Shown here: positions 33,458-41,591 of the stretch, one piece after another
How positions within the stretch are numbered: the stretch's first letter is position 1
How the letters are laid out: every line of letters begins with the position of its first letter
Source of the DNA: Pollutimonas thiosulfatoxidans
Lineage (GTDB): Bacteria > Pseudomonadota > Gammaproteobacteria > Burkholderiales > Burkholderiaceae_B
NCBI RefSeq assembly: GCF_004022565.1
Contig: NZ_CP022987.1
Coordinates: forward strand, 496,001-560,000
Length of the DNA: 64,000 bases
Reading direction: 5' to 3'
Translations under genes and position numbers: made by a program
The notes under the pieces: generated by a model
Database searches by the model: none
The model's input: the letters and a program-made list of their open reading frames with translations, nothing else
Told to the model about the DNA's origin: nothing

Positions 33458-33506
33458 TTGTCGAGGCATGCGATATGGGATTAAAATGATTGACTAGTCA
33501 ATCGTT
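33458..33506 (+). promoter_or_regulatory. Promoter and MarR-type operator of the MFS-marR pair
   Basis: GATTGACTAGTCAATC (33488-33503) is a 16-bp perfect palindrome, extended on both sides by AA/TT after one mismatch. A -35 TTGTCG (33458-33463) and -10 TAAAAT (33482-33487), 18 bp apart, place the start of transcription near 33494, inside the palindrome. This is where a MarR repressor encoded downstream would act. Confidence 0.7.
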
Positions 33507-33519
33507 GATAAGTCCACCA

Positions 33520-35133
33520 ATGCCGTCCATCGAACCTCTCAACGCCCCCGAGTCCGGTCGCATGCTGTCGGTCCGCCAATCGCTGCTCGCCATGCTGGGG
33601 CTGTGCTTTGTCACGATGATGGTAGCCGTTGACCAGACCGTCGTTGGTACGGCCCTGCCAACTATCGTTGCCGAGCTGAATGGCTTCAAGCTCTACGCCT
33701 GGGTAGCCAGCTCTTATCTGCTGGCGTCGGTCATTACCATACCGATCTTCGGTCGATTAGGCGATTACTATGGCCGCAAGCCGTTTGTGGTCGCCTCCAT
33801 TGTGGTCTTTACGATTGCCTCCATTCTGTGCGGCATGTCGAACACCATGCTGCAACTGGTGTTGGCCCGAGGGTTGCAAGGGGTGGGCGGCGGTATGCTG
33901 ATAGGTACCGCCTTCGCCTGCGTTCCCGACCTTTTTCCCGATTCGCATGTACGCCTGCGCTGGCAGATATTGCTCAGCTCGGCTTTTGGCATTGCCAATG
34001 CGTTTGGTCCCTCGCTGGGGGGCCTGCTGACCCAGAACGCCGGCTGGCGATCCGTTTTCTATGTCAACGTCCCGATCGGCATAGCGAGCCTGTTCTTTAT
34101 ATGGCGTTTTCTGCCCCACATCCGGCAAGTTCAAACTGGCGCTATCCACCTGGACTGGCAGGGCGCGATACTCGTCGCCCTGGGTTTGGGCGGCTTGCAG
34201 ATGTTCGTGCAGTTCCTGCCTCAGCAGGGCGCCAACCTGCCCATGGTGCTGTTGGGGCTGGGCACCTTGCTGGTGTTCGCCGCGCTCGTCTACTGGGAAA
34301 AGCGATGCCCGCAACCCTTGATCCCCTTGGACATGTTCAAGAACAAAAGCCTGGCCGCACTTTTTTCGATGTCGGTGTTTGTCGGCTTCATCATGTTTGC
34401 CCTGCTGTTCTATCTTCCACTATTGATGCAAGGCGGGTTCGGGGCGAACCCGCAGCAGGTCGGATTGCTGATTACGCCCCTGGTGGTGTGCATCACCATA
34501 GGCAGCGTCCTGAATGCGCGCATCATTGTCCGGCTTTCACGCCCCAATCACATGCTGTACGCCGGCTTTGCCTTGCTGGTGGTGGCCTGCGCCACGCTAT
34601 CGTCCGCGCAGCACACCACGCCGGTGCCCCTGTTGATTGCATATATGGTTATGGCCGGCCTCGGGTTGGGTTTTGTGATGCCTAACCTGACGGTGTTCGC
34701 TCAGGAGACTGCGGGGCGCTCATTACTGGGGATTTCCACCGCCATGCTGCAGTCCATGCGCATGATAGGCGGGATGTTGGGCACCGCCATCGTGGGCACA
34801 GTGGTCAGTCATTATTATGTGGAAAGTGTGCGCAAGGCGGTTCCGCAAGGGGAAGGCACCACCTGGATCGCCCAACTGGAAGACCCTCAGGTGCTGGTTA
34901 ACCATGCCATACAAAGCGATTTCATGGGGGCGCTGTTTCGCCAGGGGCTCAATGGTGAATCCTTCATCGAGCTTGCCAGGCTGGCCTTGGTATCGGCGAT
35001 CCACTCGGGACTGTTCCTTGCGATGTTGGTGGCCATCGTGGCTCTGGTGTGGGTGTACCGACTGCCGCGGGTCACCCTGAGCCGCAGTGCAGGCAGCGCT
35101 GTGCAGCCCAGAACGGAGAAGCCGCTTGAGTGA
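33520..35133 (+). CDS. MFS multidrug efflux transporter, EmrB/QacA type (14 helices)
   Basis: A 537-residue drug:proton antiporter. Motif C-like and family motifs include VAVDQTVVGTALPTIVAELNG (the D1-type motif), IFGRLGDYYGRKPFVVASIV (motif A) and GLQGVGGGMLIGTAFACVPDLF. About 14 hydrophobic helices fit the DHA2 class. The ATG at 33520 lacks a strong SD; a later ATG at 33562 and the TTG at 33490 are alternatives, the last being unlikely as it lies in the operator. It is co-transcribed with the marR gene, whose TTG start overlaps its stop. The exported compound is unknown. Confidence 0.92.
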   Translation: MPSIEPLNAPESGRMLSVRQSLLAMLGLCFVTMMVAVDQTVVGTALPTIVAELNGFKLYAWVASSYLLASVITIPIFGRLGDYYGRKPFVVASIVVFTIASILCGMSNTMLQLVLARGLQGVGGGMLIGTAFACVPDLFPDSHVRLRWQILLSSAFGIANAFGPSLGGLLTQNAGWRSVFYVNVPIGIASLFFIWRFLPHIRQVQTGAIHLDWQGAILVALGLGGLQMFVQFLPQQGANLPMVLLGLGTLLVFAALVYWEKRCPQPLIPLDMFKNKSLAALFSMSVFVGFIMFALLFYLPLLMQGGFGANPQQVGLLITPLVVCITIGSVLNARIIVRLSRPNHMLYAGFALLVVACATLSSAQHTTPVPLLIAYMVMAGLGLGFVMPNLTVFAQETAGRSLLGISTAMLQSMRMIGGMLGTAIVGTVVSHYYVESVRKAVPQGEGTTWIAQLEDPQVLVNHAIQSDFMGALFRQGLNGESFIELARLALVSAIHSGLFLAMLVAIVALVWVYRLPRVTLSRSAGSAVQPRTEKPLE

Positions 35134-35551
35134 TTTTCTCGAACTGCAGGCCATACAGCAGTTGGGCCGGACCTACCGCAGCCTGATGTCGGCTTTCGAG
35201 GCCGAGCTGGGCCACTCCATGGCGCGCTGGCGTATTTTGCTGACCTTGCATCAGTCTGGCGAGCTCTCGCAAAAGCAACTGGCACGAACGCTGTTCATGG
35301 ATCCGGCGGCCCTGACGCGCCAGATCAAGACTATCGAAACGCAGGGTTGGATCACGCGGCGCAGCGACGCGGACGACAATCGCTTGACCAATGTGGCGCT
35401 TACACCGGCCGGTCAGGATCTGGTCACTCAATGCATGCCGCGGCGCACCGCCTTCATCAAGAACGCCTTTGTCGATCTATCCGCCGCCGAGATCAAGGCG
35501 TTGGAGGCCATGCTGCACACGGTCGATCAGCGGCTGAAGCGGATGCCATAA
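35126..35551 (+). CDS. MarR-family transcriptional regulator
   Basis: A 141-residue winged-helix repressor. The TTG at 35126 is chosen because GGAG lies 7 bases upstream; it overlaps the transporter stop. The wing region shows ARTLFMDPAALTRQIKTIETQGWITRRSDADDNRLTNVALTPAGQDLV, with the DNA-binding helix and the DxR-x wing pattern typical of MarR. It likely represses its own operon by binding the palindrome at 33488-33503. The inducer is unknown. Confidence 0.93.
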   Translation: MSDFLELQAIQQLGRTYRSLMSAFEAELGHSMARWRILLTLHQSGELSQKQLARTLFMDPAALTRQIKTIETQGWITRRSDADDNRLTNVALTPAGQDLVTQCMPRRTAFIKNAFVDLSAAEIKALEAMLHTVDQRLKRMP

Positions 35552-35576
35552 AATTTCACGACTTTTCCCGACTATC

Positions 35577-35613
35577 TGGACATCACCGTAGTTCGCCCGG
35601 GTACAATCGGGCG
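35577..35613 (+). promoter_or_regulatory. Probable promoter of eno with a dyad
   Basis: -35 TGGACA (35577-35582, 5 of 6) and -10 TACAAT (35602-35607) have a rather long 19-bp spacer. CGCCCG (35594-35599) and CGGGCG (35608-35613) form a perfect inverted repeat that brackets the -10. The dyad could be an operator or the terminator stem of marR; only three T follow it. Confidence 0.5.
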
Positions 35614-35706
35614 TTTGCGGCTGTTCTTGCACGCGTCAATCGCGGCTGACGCCAGGCACGCAAACCTTCTTTCCGGCGTAACTTACATTCAGGCAAGGCA
35701 TCAATC

Positions 35707-36993
35707 ATGAGTGCAATCGTAGATATCATTGGACGCGAAATATTGGATTCACGCGGTAATCCCACAGTCGAGTGCGACGTACTGCTCGAATCGGGTGCAA
35801 TGGGTCGAGCGGCTGTACCGTCCGGCGCATCGACCGGCTCCCGGGAAGCCGTCGAGCTGCGCGACGGCGACGACAAACGTTATTTGGGCAAGGGCGTGTT
35901 GCTGGCCGTCGAAAACCTCAACACCGAGATCTCCGAGGCCCTGATGGGCCTGGACGCGCAAGAGCAAACCTTTGTTGATCGCACCCTGATTGACCTTGAC
36001 GGCACCGAGAGCAAGGGCCGCCTGGGCGCCAATGCCATCCTGGCTGCCAGCATGGCTGTGGCGCGTGCCGCGGCTGACGATTCCGGTTTGTCCTTGTATC
36101 GCTATTTTGGCGGCAGCGGCCCCATGCAGATGCCGGTACCCATGATGAATGTCATCAACGGTGGCGCGCATGCCAACAATACGCTCGATCTGCAGGAATT
36201 CATGATCTTGCCGATAGGCGCCTCCAGTTTCCGCGAATCGCTGCGTATGGGTGCGGAAGTCTTCCACGCCCTTAAAAAACTCATCAACAAGCAGGGCATG
36301 TCCACCGCCGTTGGCGACGAGGGCGGCTTCGCTCCCAACGTGTCCAACCACGAGGCCGCCATCCAGCTTATCTTGCAGGCCATCTCCGAGGCCGGCTACG
36401 AAGCCGGTTCGCAGATCGCGCTGGGCCTGGACTGCGCCAGTACCGAGTTCTACCGCGACGGCAAATATCACCTGGCCGGCGAGGGCGGTGTGGCGCTTAC
36501 CTCGCAGGACTTCACCAATCTGCTGGCAAGCTGGTGCGACAAATACCCCATCATCTCCATCGAGGACGGCATGGCCGAAGACGATTGGGAAGGCTGGAAG
36601 CTGCTGTCCGACCAGTTGGGCAAACAGGTGCAACTGGTGGGCGACGACTTATTTGTTACCAACACCAAGATCCTCAAGCAAGGCATCGATCAGGGCATCG
36701 CCAATTCCATCCTGATCAAGATCAACCAGATCGGCACGCTTACCGAAACCTTCGCCGCCATCGAGATGGCAAAACGCGCGGGCTATACCGCTGTCATATC
36801 CCATCGCTCGGGCGAAACCGAAGATTCCACCATCGCCGATATCGCGGTGGCGACCAATGCCATGCAAATCAAGACCGGCTCGCTGTCGCGTTCCGACCGC
36901 ATGGCCAAGTACAACCAGCTCTTGCGTATCGAAGAAGAGCTTGCCGAAGTGGCCTCCTATCCCGGCCGTGACGCCTTCTACAACCTGCGCTAG
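35707..36993 (+). CDS. eno: Enolase
   Basis: A 428-residue glycolytic enzyme interconverting 2-phosphoglycerate and phosphoenolpyruvate; also a component of the RNA degradosome in some bacteria. Motifs: REILDSRGNPTVECDV, VPSGASTGSREAVELRDGD, the metal-binding Asp/Glu in LGLDCASTEFY and SIEDGMAEDDWEGW, DDLFVTN and the signature LIKINQIGTLTETFAAIEMA. AAGG precedes the ATG. ftsB follows after a hairpin. Confidence 0.98.
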   Translation: MSAIVDIIGREILDSRGNPTVECDVLLESGAMGRAAVPSGASTGSREAVELRDGDDKRYLGKGVLLAVENLNTEISEALMGLDAQEQTFVDRTLIDLDGTESKGRLGANAILAASMAVARAAADDSGLSLYRYFGGSGPMQMPVPMMNVINGGAHANNTLDLQEFMILPIGASSFRESLRMGAEVFHALKKLINKQGMSTAVGDEGGFAPNVSNHEAAIQLILQAISEAGYEAGSQIALGLDCASTEFYRDGKYHLAGEGGVALTSQDFTNLLASWCDKYPIISIEDGMAEDDWEGWKLLSDQLGKQVQLVGDDLFVTNTKILKQGIDQGIANSILIKINQIGTLTETFAAIEMAKRAGYTAVISHRSGETEDSTIADIAVATNAMQIKTGSLSRSDRMAKYNQLLRIEEELAEVASYPGRDAFYNLR

Positions 36994-36997
36994 GCTC

Positions 36998-37024
36998 CAA
37001 CCCGGCTTCGGTCGGGTTGTTTGT
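36998..37024 (+). terminator. Hairpin with TTCG tetraloop between eno and ftsB
   Basis: CAACCCGGC (36998-37006) pairs with GTCGGGTTG (37011-37019), one G-T wobble, around the extra-stable C(TTCG)G tetraloop. TTTGTCTTG follows, a modest T-rich stretch. It starts 5 bases after the eno stop and ends about 12 bases before the ftsB ATG, so it may be a partial terminator or may shield the ftsB start. Confidence 0.65.
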
Positions 37025-37031
37025 CTTGAAC

Positions 37032-37358
37032 ATGCGACTGCTTTTTCTTGTCCTGGCCGTGCTTACTCTCATTACCCAGTATCCTTTGTGGCTGGGCAAG
37101 GGCGGCTGGCTGCGCGTACAGGAACTGCACGCCAAGGTCGCCAGCCAGCAGGAAACCAACGAGGCGCTGGTAGCCCGTAACAATGCGCTGCAGGCCGAGG
37201 TACAAGACCTGCAGTCGGGTACCGCAGCCATCGAAGAGCGAGCTCGTACGGAACAAGGCATGATCAGGGAAGGCGAGGTCTTCGTCCAGATACTCGCGCC
37301 CCACGAACACGGCCCTGCCGTGATCACGCCAGACATTCCGGAACGCAAGGGTAATTAA
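37032..37358 (+). CDS. ftsB: Cell division protein FtsB
   Basis: A 108-residue bitopic divisome protein. The ATG at 37032 gives MRLLFLVLAVLTLITQYPLWLGKGGW, a short cytoplasmic stub plus a transmembrane helix (about residues 3-20). A coiled coil follows (LRVQELHAKVASQQETNEALVARNNALQAEVQDLQ), then ARTEQGMIREGEVFVQI, all FtsB features. The in-frame TTG at 37017 lies inside the upstream hairpin and is less likely. The eno-ftsB order is conserved in betaproteobacteria. The SD is weak. Confidence 0.93.
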   Translation: MRLLFLVLAVLTLITQYPLWLGKGGWLRVQELHAKVASQQETNEALVARNNALQAEVQDLQSGTAAIEERARTEQGMIREGEVFVQILAPHEHGPAVITPDIPERKGN

Positions 37359-37377
37359 ACGTCGGCTGCCGCCAGCC

Positions 37378-38253
37378 TTACAGGCAGCATAGCGTCAGTC
37401 CGCAAGCGGGATCGCCCGGATCGGGCACAAGCCCTTCGCCGGGCACCGGTAAATCGGCGGGCCCGGGCGGCAGCAAGGTAGAGGGATTGCCCGGCTGCGG
37501 GGTGGTGGGGCCGGGCGTGCCGGGCGAGCCATCTGGTGCCCGCAGCATGGGTAGCCCCTGAACGATTTTGCCGCTGGCCGGCAAGGCCCAATTGACGGGA
37601 TGCGACTGCATGCCCAGGGCAATTTCGTGCATGATGGGCAGGTAGCCGGACGCCAGGGCGCGCTGGCCGTAAGCGCCGTTTTTATTGCCCAGTGCCGACA
37701 GCAAGCCCTTGAAGCCAGGTACGATGGGCTCGTGCAAATATTGCAAACGCAGCACCAGCGTGTTGGCCTCAAAGACCGACTGGCCCGAGGCTGGTCCGCG
37801 GCCTTCCACCCAGCCCCGCGCGCGCTTACCCTGATCTTGCTCGAACTGATAGTTGTTATTGATGGCTGCCCGGCCGGCCGCGCCGGCTATGCGTAGTGCG
37901 GGGTCGGCATGGTCGTGGAAGGCTAGCGGCGAGGGTGAAAGCACCTGGACCTGCCATGGCGGCAGTCCGCTGCGTTGGCTGCGGCCGGCAAAGGCCGATT
38001 GCTGAGCCAGCTTGCGGCTGGCCCGGTTGCCGCCGGCAAAGAGCGGTAGCAGGGCGTCTTCGAAGGCTTGCTCCAGTGCTCGCGGACGGCCGTGTCCGGT
38101 ACTGGCTGCCCGGGCGCCTTGCAGCAAGGCAAGGCTGATAGCCTGGCGCGCCAGCATCCAGCGGGCAAGCTCGATGCTGCCCAAACCCAGAAACAATACC
38201 GGCACCGCTGCGATCGTGAACTCGATCATGCTGGTGCCCCGTTGCGTTCTCAT
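37378..38253 (-). CDS. TadE-like pilus-assembly family protein, orphan
   Basis: A 291-residue protein with an N-terminal TadE-like segment (RGTSMIEFTIAAVPVLFLGLGSIELARWML), which combines a prepilin-like Glu with a hydrophobic helix. The middle region has little recognisable homology. The last 60 residues are rich in Gly and Pro (PDGSPGTPGPTTPQPGNPS...) and end in CGLTLCCL. No other tad/flp gene is in the window. The opening GTSMIEFTI resembles class III signal sequences but prepilin cleavage is uncertain. The function is unknown. Confidence 0.75.
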   Translation of the reverse strand: MRTQRGTSMIEFTIAAVPVLFLGLGSIELARWMLARQAISLALLQGARAASTGHGRPRALEQAFEDALLPLFAGGNRASRKLAQQSAFAGRSQRSGLPPWQVQVLSPSPLAFHDHADPALRIAGAAGRAAINNNYQFEQDQGKRARGWVEGRGPASGQSVFEANTLVLRLQYLHEPIVPGFKGLLSALGNKNGAYGQRALASGYLPIMHEIALGMQSHPVNWALPASGKIVQGLPMLRAPDGSPGTPGPTTPQPGNPSTLLPPGPADLPVPGEGLVPDPGDPACGLTLCCL

Positions 38254-38325
38254 GGCGCCAGTGTGCTGGCGTTTGTGGACGAGGTCGATTGTGGATAGTG
38301 CTTAAGGAAGCTCCGAACAGGTCCC

Positions 38326-39249
38326 TTAATGCACCGAGCCATCCTCGCCCTGGGTCGGCCCCAGGTTGTCGACGAACAGGCTGACGCAATCTACCGCATC
38401 GAATTCGTAGGGCTTGCCGCAGAAATTGCATACGACGTCAATTTTCTCGCGTTCGCTGAGGATGTCTTCGACCTCTTCGCGGCCCAGGGCGCGCAGCATA
38501 TTGGCGACCCGCTCTCGGGTGCACGGACAGTGCCAGCGTACCGGCTGAGGATCGAAGGCAATCAAGTCTTCCTGCCAGAACAAGCGGTGAACCAGCGTGT
38601 CGGTATCCAGATCGAGCAGCTCTTGCGTCTTCACCGTTGTTGCCAGATGGTTGATGCGCTCCCAGGTTTCCTGTCGCGCATCCACGCCTTCGGATTGCAA
38701 ACCACCATGGTCGGGCAAGCGCTGCAACAGCAGCCCTGCGGTGTGGTCGCTGCTGGAGGCCAGCCACAGCCGGGTGTCCAGTTGTTCGGAGTCGCGCATA
38801 TAGTCTTGCAGCACCTCTGCCACGGTGTCGCCTTCCAGAGGAACGACGCCCTGATACGGTTTCAGGTCGGTGGTTTCGCGATTGGGGTCCAGCACCACGA
38901 TAAAGCGGCCATTGCCCTGTGTGTTCAACAGGTTCTGCAGACCGCCCTCAGTAGGGATCTCGTGGCCTTCGCGCAGGGTGGCCGTGGCGCGTATGGAAAG
39001 GTCTGCGGTGCACTCCACCACTAGCAGAGCGACTGGCCCATCGCCTTGCAATTGCAATACCAGCGAGCCGTCGAACTTGATGTTGGAGGCCAGCAGAACC
39101 GCCGCGGAGACCAGTTCGCCCAGCAGTTGCTGTATCAGCACGGGGTAGTGCTGATGTGACAGCCCGGTGCGCCAGGATTCGGTCAGCCTTACGGCCTGGA
39201 CCCGGGTACTGTGGTCGGGCAGGAGATACTTTTTAAATTCGTCAGTCAT
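38326..39249 (-). CDS. hslO: Redox-regulated chaperone Hsp33
   Basis: A 307-residue holdase activated by oxidation. The C-terminal zinc switch is intact: HCPCTRERVANML (C-X-C) and VVCNFCGKPYEFDAVDC (C-X2-C), with the linker between. The N-terminal domain starts FKKYLLPDHSTRVQAVRLTESW. It lies 9 bases after the AMP-binding-like gene on the same strand, with the dyad GGGCTAA-TT-TTAGCCC (39250-39265) in the gap. Confidence 0.95.
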   Translation of the reverse strand: MTDEFKKYLLPDHSTRVQAVRLTESWRTGLSHQHYPVLIQQLLGELVSAAVLLASNIKFDGSLVLQLQGDGPVALLVVECTADLSIRATATLREGHEIPTEGGLQNLLNTQGNGRFIVVLDPNRETTDLKPYQGVVPLEGDTVAEVLQDYMRDSEQLDTRLWLASSSDHTAGLLLQRLPDHGGLQSEGVDARQETWERINHLATTVKTQELLDLDTDTLVHRLFWQEDLIAFDPQPVRWHCPCTRERVANMLRALGREEVEDILSEREKIDVVCNFCGKPYEFDAVDCVSLFVDNLGPTQGEDGSVH

Positions 39250-39265
39250 GGGCTAATTTTAGCCC
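39250..39265. repeat. Dyad between the AMP-binding-like gene and hslO
   Basis: GGGCTAA (39250-39256) and TTAGCCC (39259-39265) form a 7-bp inverted repeat with a 2-base spacer that covers the stop of the upstream gene and abuts the hslO ATG. No T run follows on the minus strand, so it is not a clear terminator. Confidence 0.4.
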
Positions 39266-40617
39266 ATCCGTACCTCGCGCCCCGTGGCAGCAGCGTGCTT
39301 GCGCCCGGCATGCCAGTAGTCGCCATCGGCATCGATACGCGCCAGATGGCTAGTCAAATACCAGTCGTTGAGATATCGGTTTTCCGTTGCGGCCGGGTTG
39401 CGCCAGTAGCCGAGAAACAGGGCGGGATCGGGATGGCCATGCATATCGTTGCGGTGGACGGCGAGCTCGCCGACGGCGTCGGTCCGGCAAGGCTGTCCCT
39501 GGTCGTCGAGCACGGCAAGCTGATGACCGGGATAAGGCCTGCCCATGCTACCGGCCTTTGCCGGCCACTTGCGGAAACTCTGGCCCATCAGGTAGACCGC
39601 TTCTGGCATGCCAAACGCAGCGTTGGCGGTGGTGTCCAGGGCATCCTGGCACCATTCGAAAAGCATCGGCTCTATGGCTGGGCCGGCCACGGCCAGACCA
39701 CGCAAACTGAGGTGGAAGCGTTCGCGTGGCAGGGGATAAGCATCCATCATGGCTTGCAACTGCTCGGCGGTGAGCAGTGTATTGGTAATCCGGTAGCGCT
39801 CCATGATGTCCAGTGCCAGGGCGGCGTCGAAGCTGCCGGGGGCGCCCACGACAGCATGGCCAAAGTACAGCGTAGGCAGCAAGGTGCCGAGCAAGCCGGC
39901 GGCTGTTGTCCAGGCGGCTGGGCTCCAAAATACATCGCCTTTCTTGGGAAACCAGTTCTGGGAAGCCACGAAGCCGGGCATGGCGCCTATCAGGGCGCGG
40001 TGAGGCAGCAGCACACCCTGCGGCACACTGAGCAGGCCGGGCGAATACAGCAGCAGTGCAGGGCTGTGCGCACTGGTCGCCACGCTGCGGAAGGCAGTAG
40101 GCTGGCGTGCCAGCAGGCTGCGCCACGGTATGACGGCCTCATGCTGCAGATCCACCCCGACGATTTGCGTCAGGCCGGGGCACTTGGCCTGGGCTTGGAG
40201 CACCCCGGGGCCCGCGATGGCGTCAATAACGGCAACACGCGCATCGGCATTGTGCAGGCAGGCTGCCAGGAAATCACCGCTAGCATCGGCGCCCAGCGGT
40301 ACGCTGATGCCCCCGACGCTGAAAACTGCCATGCAGGCCGCGACCGCCTCGGGGCGTTTGGCCATGACGACCGCCACGCGATCGCCCGGCTGTACTCCCA
40401 TGCGGACCAAGCCGTTCGCCAATTGATTTGCCGTGTCGGACAGGCGCGAATAGGTCCAGACTTCGCGTCGGCCGGTTTCTGTTTCGTGGAAAAGGGCAAT
40501 GCGCCTGCCTTCGAGCGGGTTTTCGGCCCACCGATGCGCGCACGCGTCAGCGATGTTGAATTGAGTAGGGACTAGCCAGTGGTAAGACGAGTACAGCGCC
40601 GAATATTGGTCGTTCAT
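39259..40617 (-). CDS. Degenerate, C-terminally truncated AMP-binding (acyl-CoA synthetase-like) protein
   Basis: A 452-residue protein with an ANL-family N-terminal domain but eroded motifs. The P-loop region (about residues 191-201) reads YSPGLLSVPQG instead of the usual YTSGTTGxPKG, with the Lys replaced by Gln. The ribose-binding motif (about residues 420-432) reads LTSHLARIDADG, with His in place of the conserved Asp of TGDLA. The approximately 110-residue C-terminal domain with the catalytic Lys is missing, and hslO starts 9 bases later. The ATG at 40617 fits the family; a TTG 12 codons upstream is rejected. Ligase activity is unlikely; a binding role is speculation. Confidence 0.85.
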   Translation of the reverse strand: MNDQYSALYSSYHWLVPTQFNIADACAHRWAENPLEGRRIALFHETETGRREVWTYSRLSDTANQLANGLVRMGVQPGDRVAVVMAKRPEAVAACMAVFSVGGISVPLGADASGDFLAACLHNADARVAVIDAIAGPGVLQAQAKCPGLTQIVGVDLQHEAVIPWRSLLARQPTAFRSVATSAHSPALLLYSPGLLSVPQGVLLPHRALIGAMPGFVASQNWFPKKGDVFWSPAAWTTAAGLLGTLLPTLYFGHAVVGAPGSFDAALALDIMERYRITNTLLTAEQLQAMMDAYPLPRERFHLSLRGLAVAGPAIEPMLFEWCQDALDTTANAAFGMPEAVYLMGQSFRKWPAKAGSMGRPYPGHQLAVLDDQGQPCRTDAVGELAVHRNDMHGHPDPALFLGYWRNPAATENRYLNDWYLTSHLARIDADGDYWHAGRKHAAATGREVRMG

Positions 40618-40747
40618 TGTCTTTGAATTCAACGGAGGCACGGCAGCGTGCAAACTGCTGCAGCCTGAAGCATGAACGACAAGAAGATTCTGTGCAATCC
40701 CTACGTTGGATAAAGCGAATTACCCTAGGGTTTATACGGGGCAGGCT

Positions 40748-41260
40748 TTAGACTTTCTGAACATCCAGCAGACGAGTGCCCAGCAAGCGGTCATGGAGGA
40801 ACTGGCTTTCAGGGTCGAACCAGCTCCAGACGAAGATGCTGAAGGGGGCAAAAACGATAAGCAGATCCGTCGAACTGTAGCCCGTGATGCGGGAAGCCCC
40901 CAACACTCCCAGCGCAGCCAGCAGGGGCAGTACCCAGGCCAGTACGTAACGCGCCATCAGGCGCGGCAGGGTGGACGGGGTGCCGTCTGCACCCGACAGC
41001 CGTATGTGCCAGGTCTTCATGGGCAGGGTCTGCCCGCGCATGCGCCAGCAAACAAGAAAGTAAATGCCGATAGCAATGAAAAGCGCCGCCTGCCGTCCAT
41101 GCCGCAACATCAGGCCGTTGCGGCTTTGCGTCAGGGTGTCAAACAAATAGCTTGCCAGAAACACCACCGCGAACAACAGCACGCCTTCATACATCATGCA
41201 GGCAAATCGCCGGCGGCGACTGGCCAGACGAAGGGGAGGGGCGGCGCTATTTTGTTGCAT
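40748..41260 (-). CDS. RDD-family membrane protein
   Basis: A 170-residue protein with about four hydrophobic stretches. The RDD signature lies at the N-terminus (RRRRFACMMYEGVLLFAVVF) and the family pattern MRGQTLPMKTWHIRLSG follows, ending in FDPESQFLHDRLLGTRLL with the typical Asp-Arg. RDD proteins are linked to transport or sodium/proton antiport in a few cases; the role here is unknown. It is preceded on its strand by the small gene at 41382-41570, with a terminator between them. Confidence 0.9.
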   Translation of the reverse strand: MQQNSAAPPLRLASRRRRFACMMYEGVLLFAVVFLASYLFDTLTQSRNGLMLRHGRQAALFIAIGIYFLVCWRMRGQTLPMKTWHIRLSGADGTPSTLPRLMARYVLAWVLPLLAALGVLGASRITGYSSTDLLIVFAPFSIFVWSWFDPESQFLHDRLLGTRLLDVQKV

Positions 41261-41311
41261 TGCAATTCGGAGTTAGGAGGTCAGGCCGTATTATCCAACA
41301 AATCGGTCCAG

Positions 41312-41340
41312 ACAAGAAAAAAGCCGCTGATAGCGGCTTT
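41312..41340 (-). terminator. Intrinsic terminator after the 62-aa gene
   Basis: AAAGCCGCT (41320-41328) pairs with AGCGGCTTT (41332-41340) around the loop GAT. On the minus strand the stem is followed by TTTTTTC, so it ends transcription of the gene at 41382-41570 before the RDD gene. Confidence 0.9.
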
Positions 41341-41381
41341 CGGGGCGCGGTATTGACCGCGCCGGCTTGCACAGCGCAAGA

Positions 41382-41570
41382 TTAGCTGGCTGACTGCACC
41401 GGGTTGCCGGTGTTGGTAGCTTTTACGCTGTCCATAGCGCCAGTAAGGCGAGCAAACAATTTTTTGAGTGACACAACAGGCTTAAAGCGGAACTGATCTT
41501 CAATGGCTTGTGCCATCAATTGGCGCTCGAGTTCGTCGGTTAAGCGGGTGTCTGCATTTACGTTGATCAT
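41382..41570 (-). CDS. Unrecognised 62-residue protein
   Basis: A small soluble protein (MINVNADTRLTDELERQLMA..., ending PVQSAS). No domain is recognised and there is no signal peptide or membrane segment; the first half could form a helix. The gene is supported by GAGAGG at good spacing before the ATG, a perfect TATAAT further upstream and an intrinsic terminator downstream, so it has a transcription unit of its own. The lack of a recognised family and the short length keep the function open. Confidence 0.75.
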   Translation of the reverse strand: MINVNADTRLTDELERQLMAQAIEDQFRFKPVVSLKKLFARLTGAMDSVKATNTGNPVQSAS

Positions 41571-41591
41571 GGCTTTGGCCTCTCTCAGAAA

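Noticed and set aside
33490..33519. TTG at 33490 as the MFS start
   Set aside because: It lies in the palindromic operator and near the predicted transcription start, so the mRNA would not hold an SD for it.
39211..40575. Long open frame opposite the AMP-binding-like gene (454 codons)
   Set aside because: The other strand has clear ANL-family sequence; this frame shows composition-driven low complexity only.
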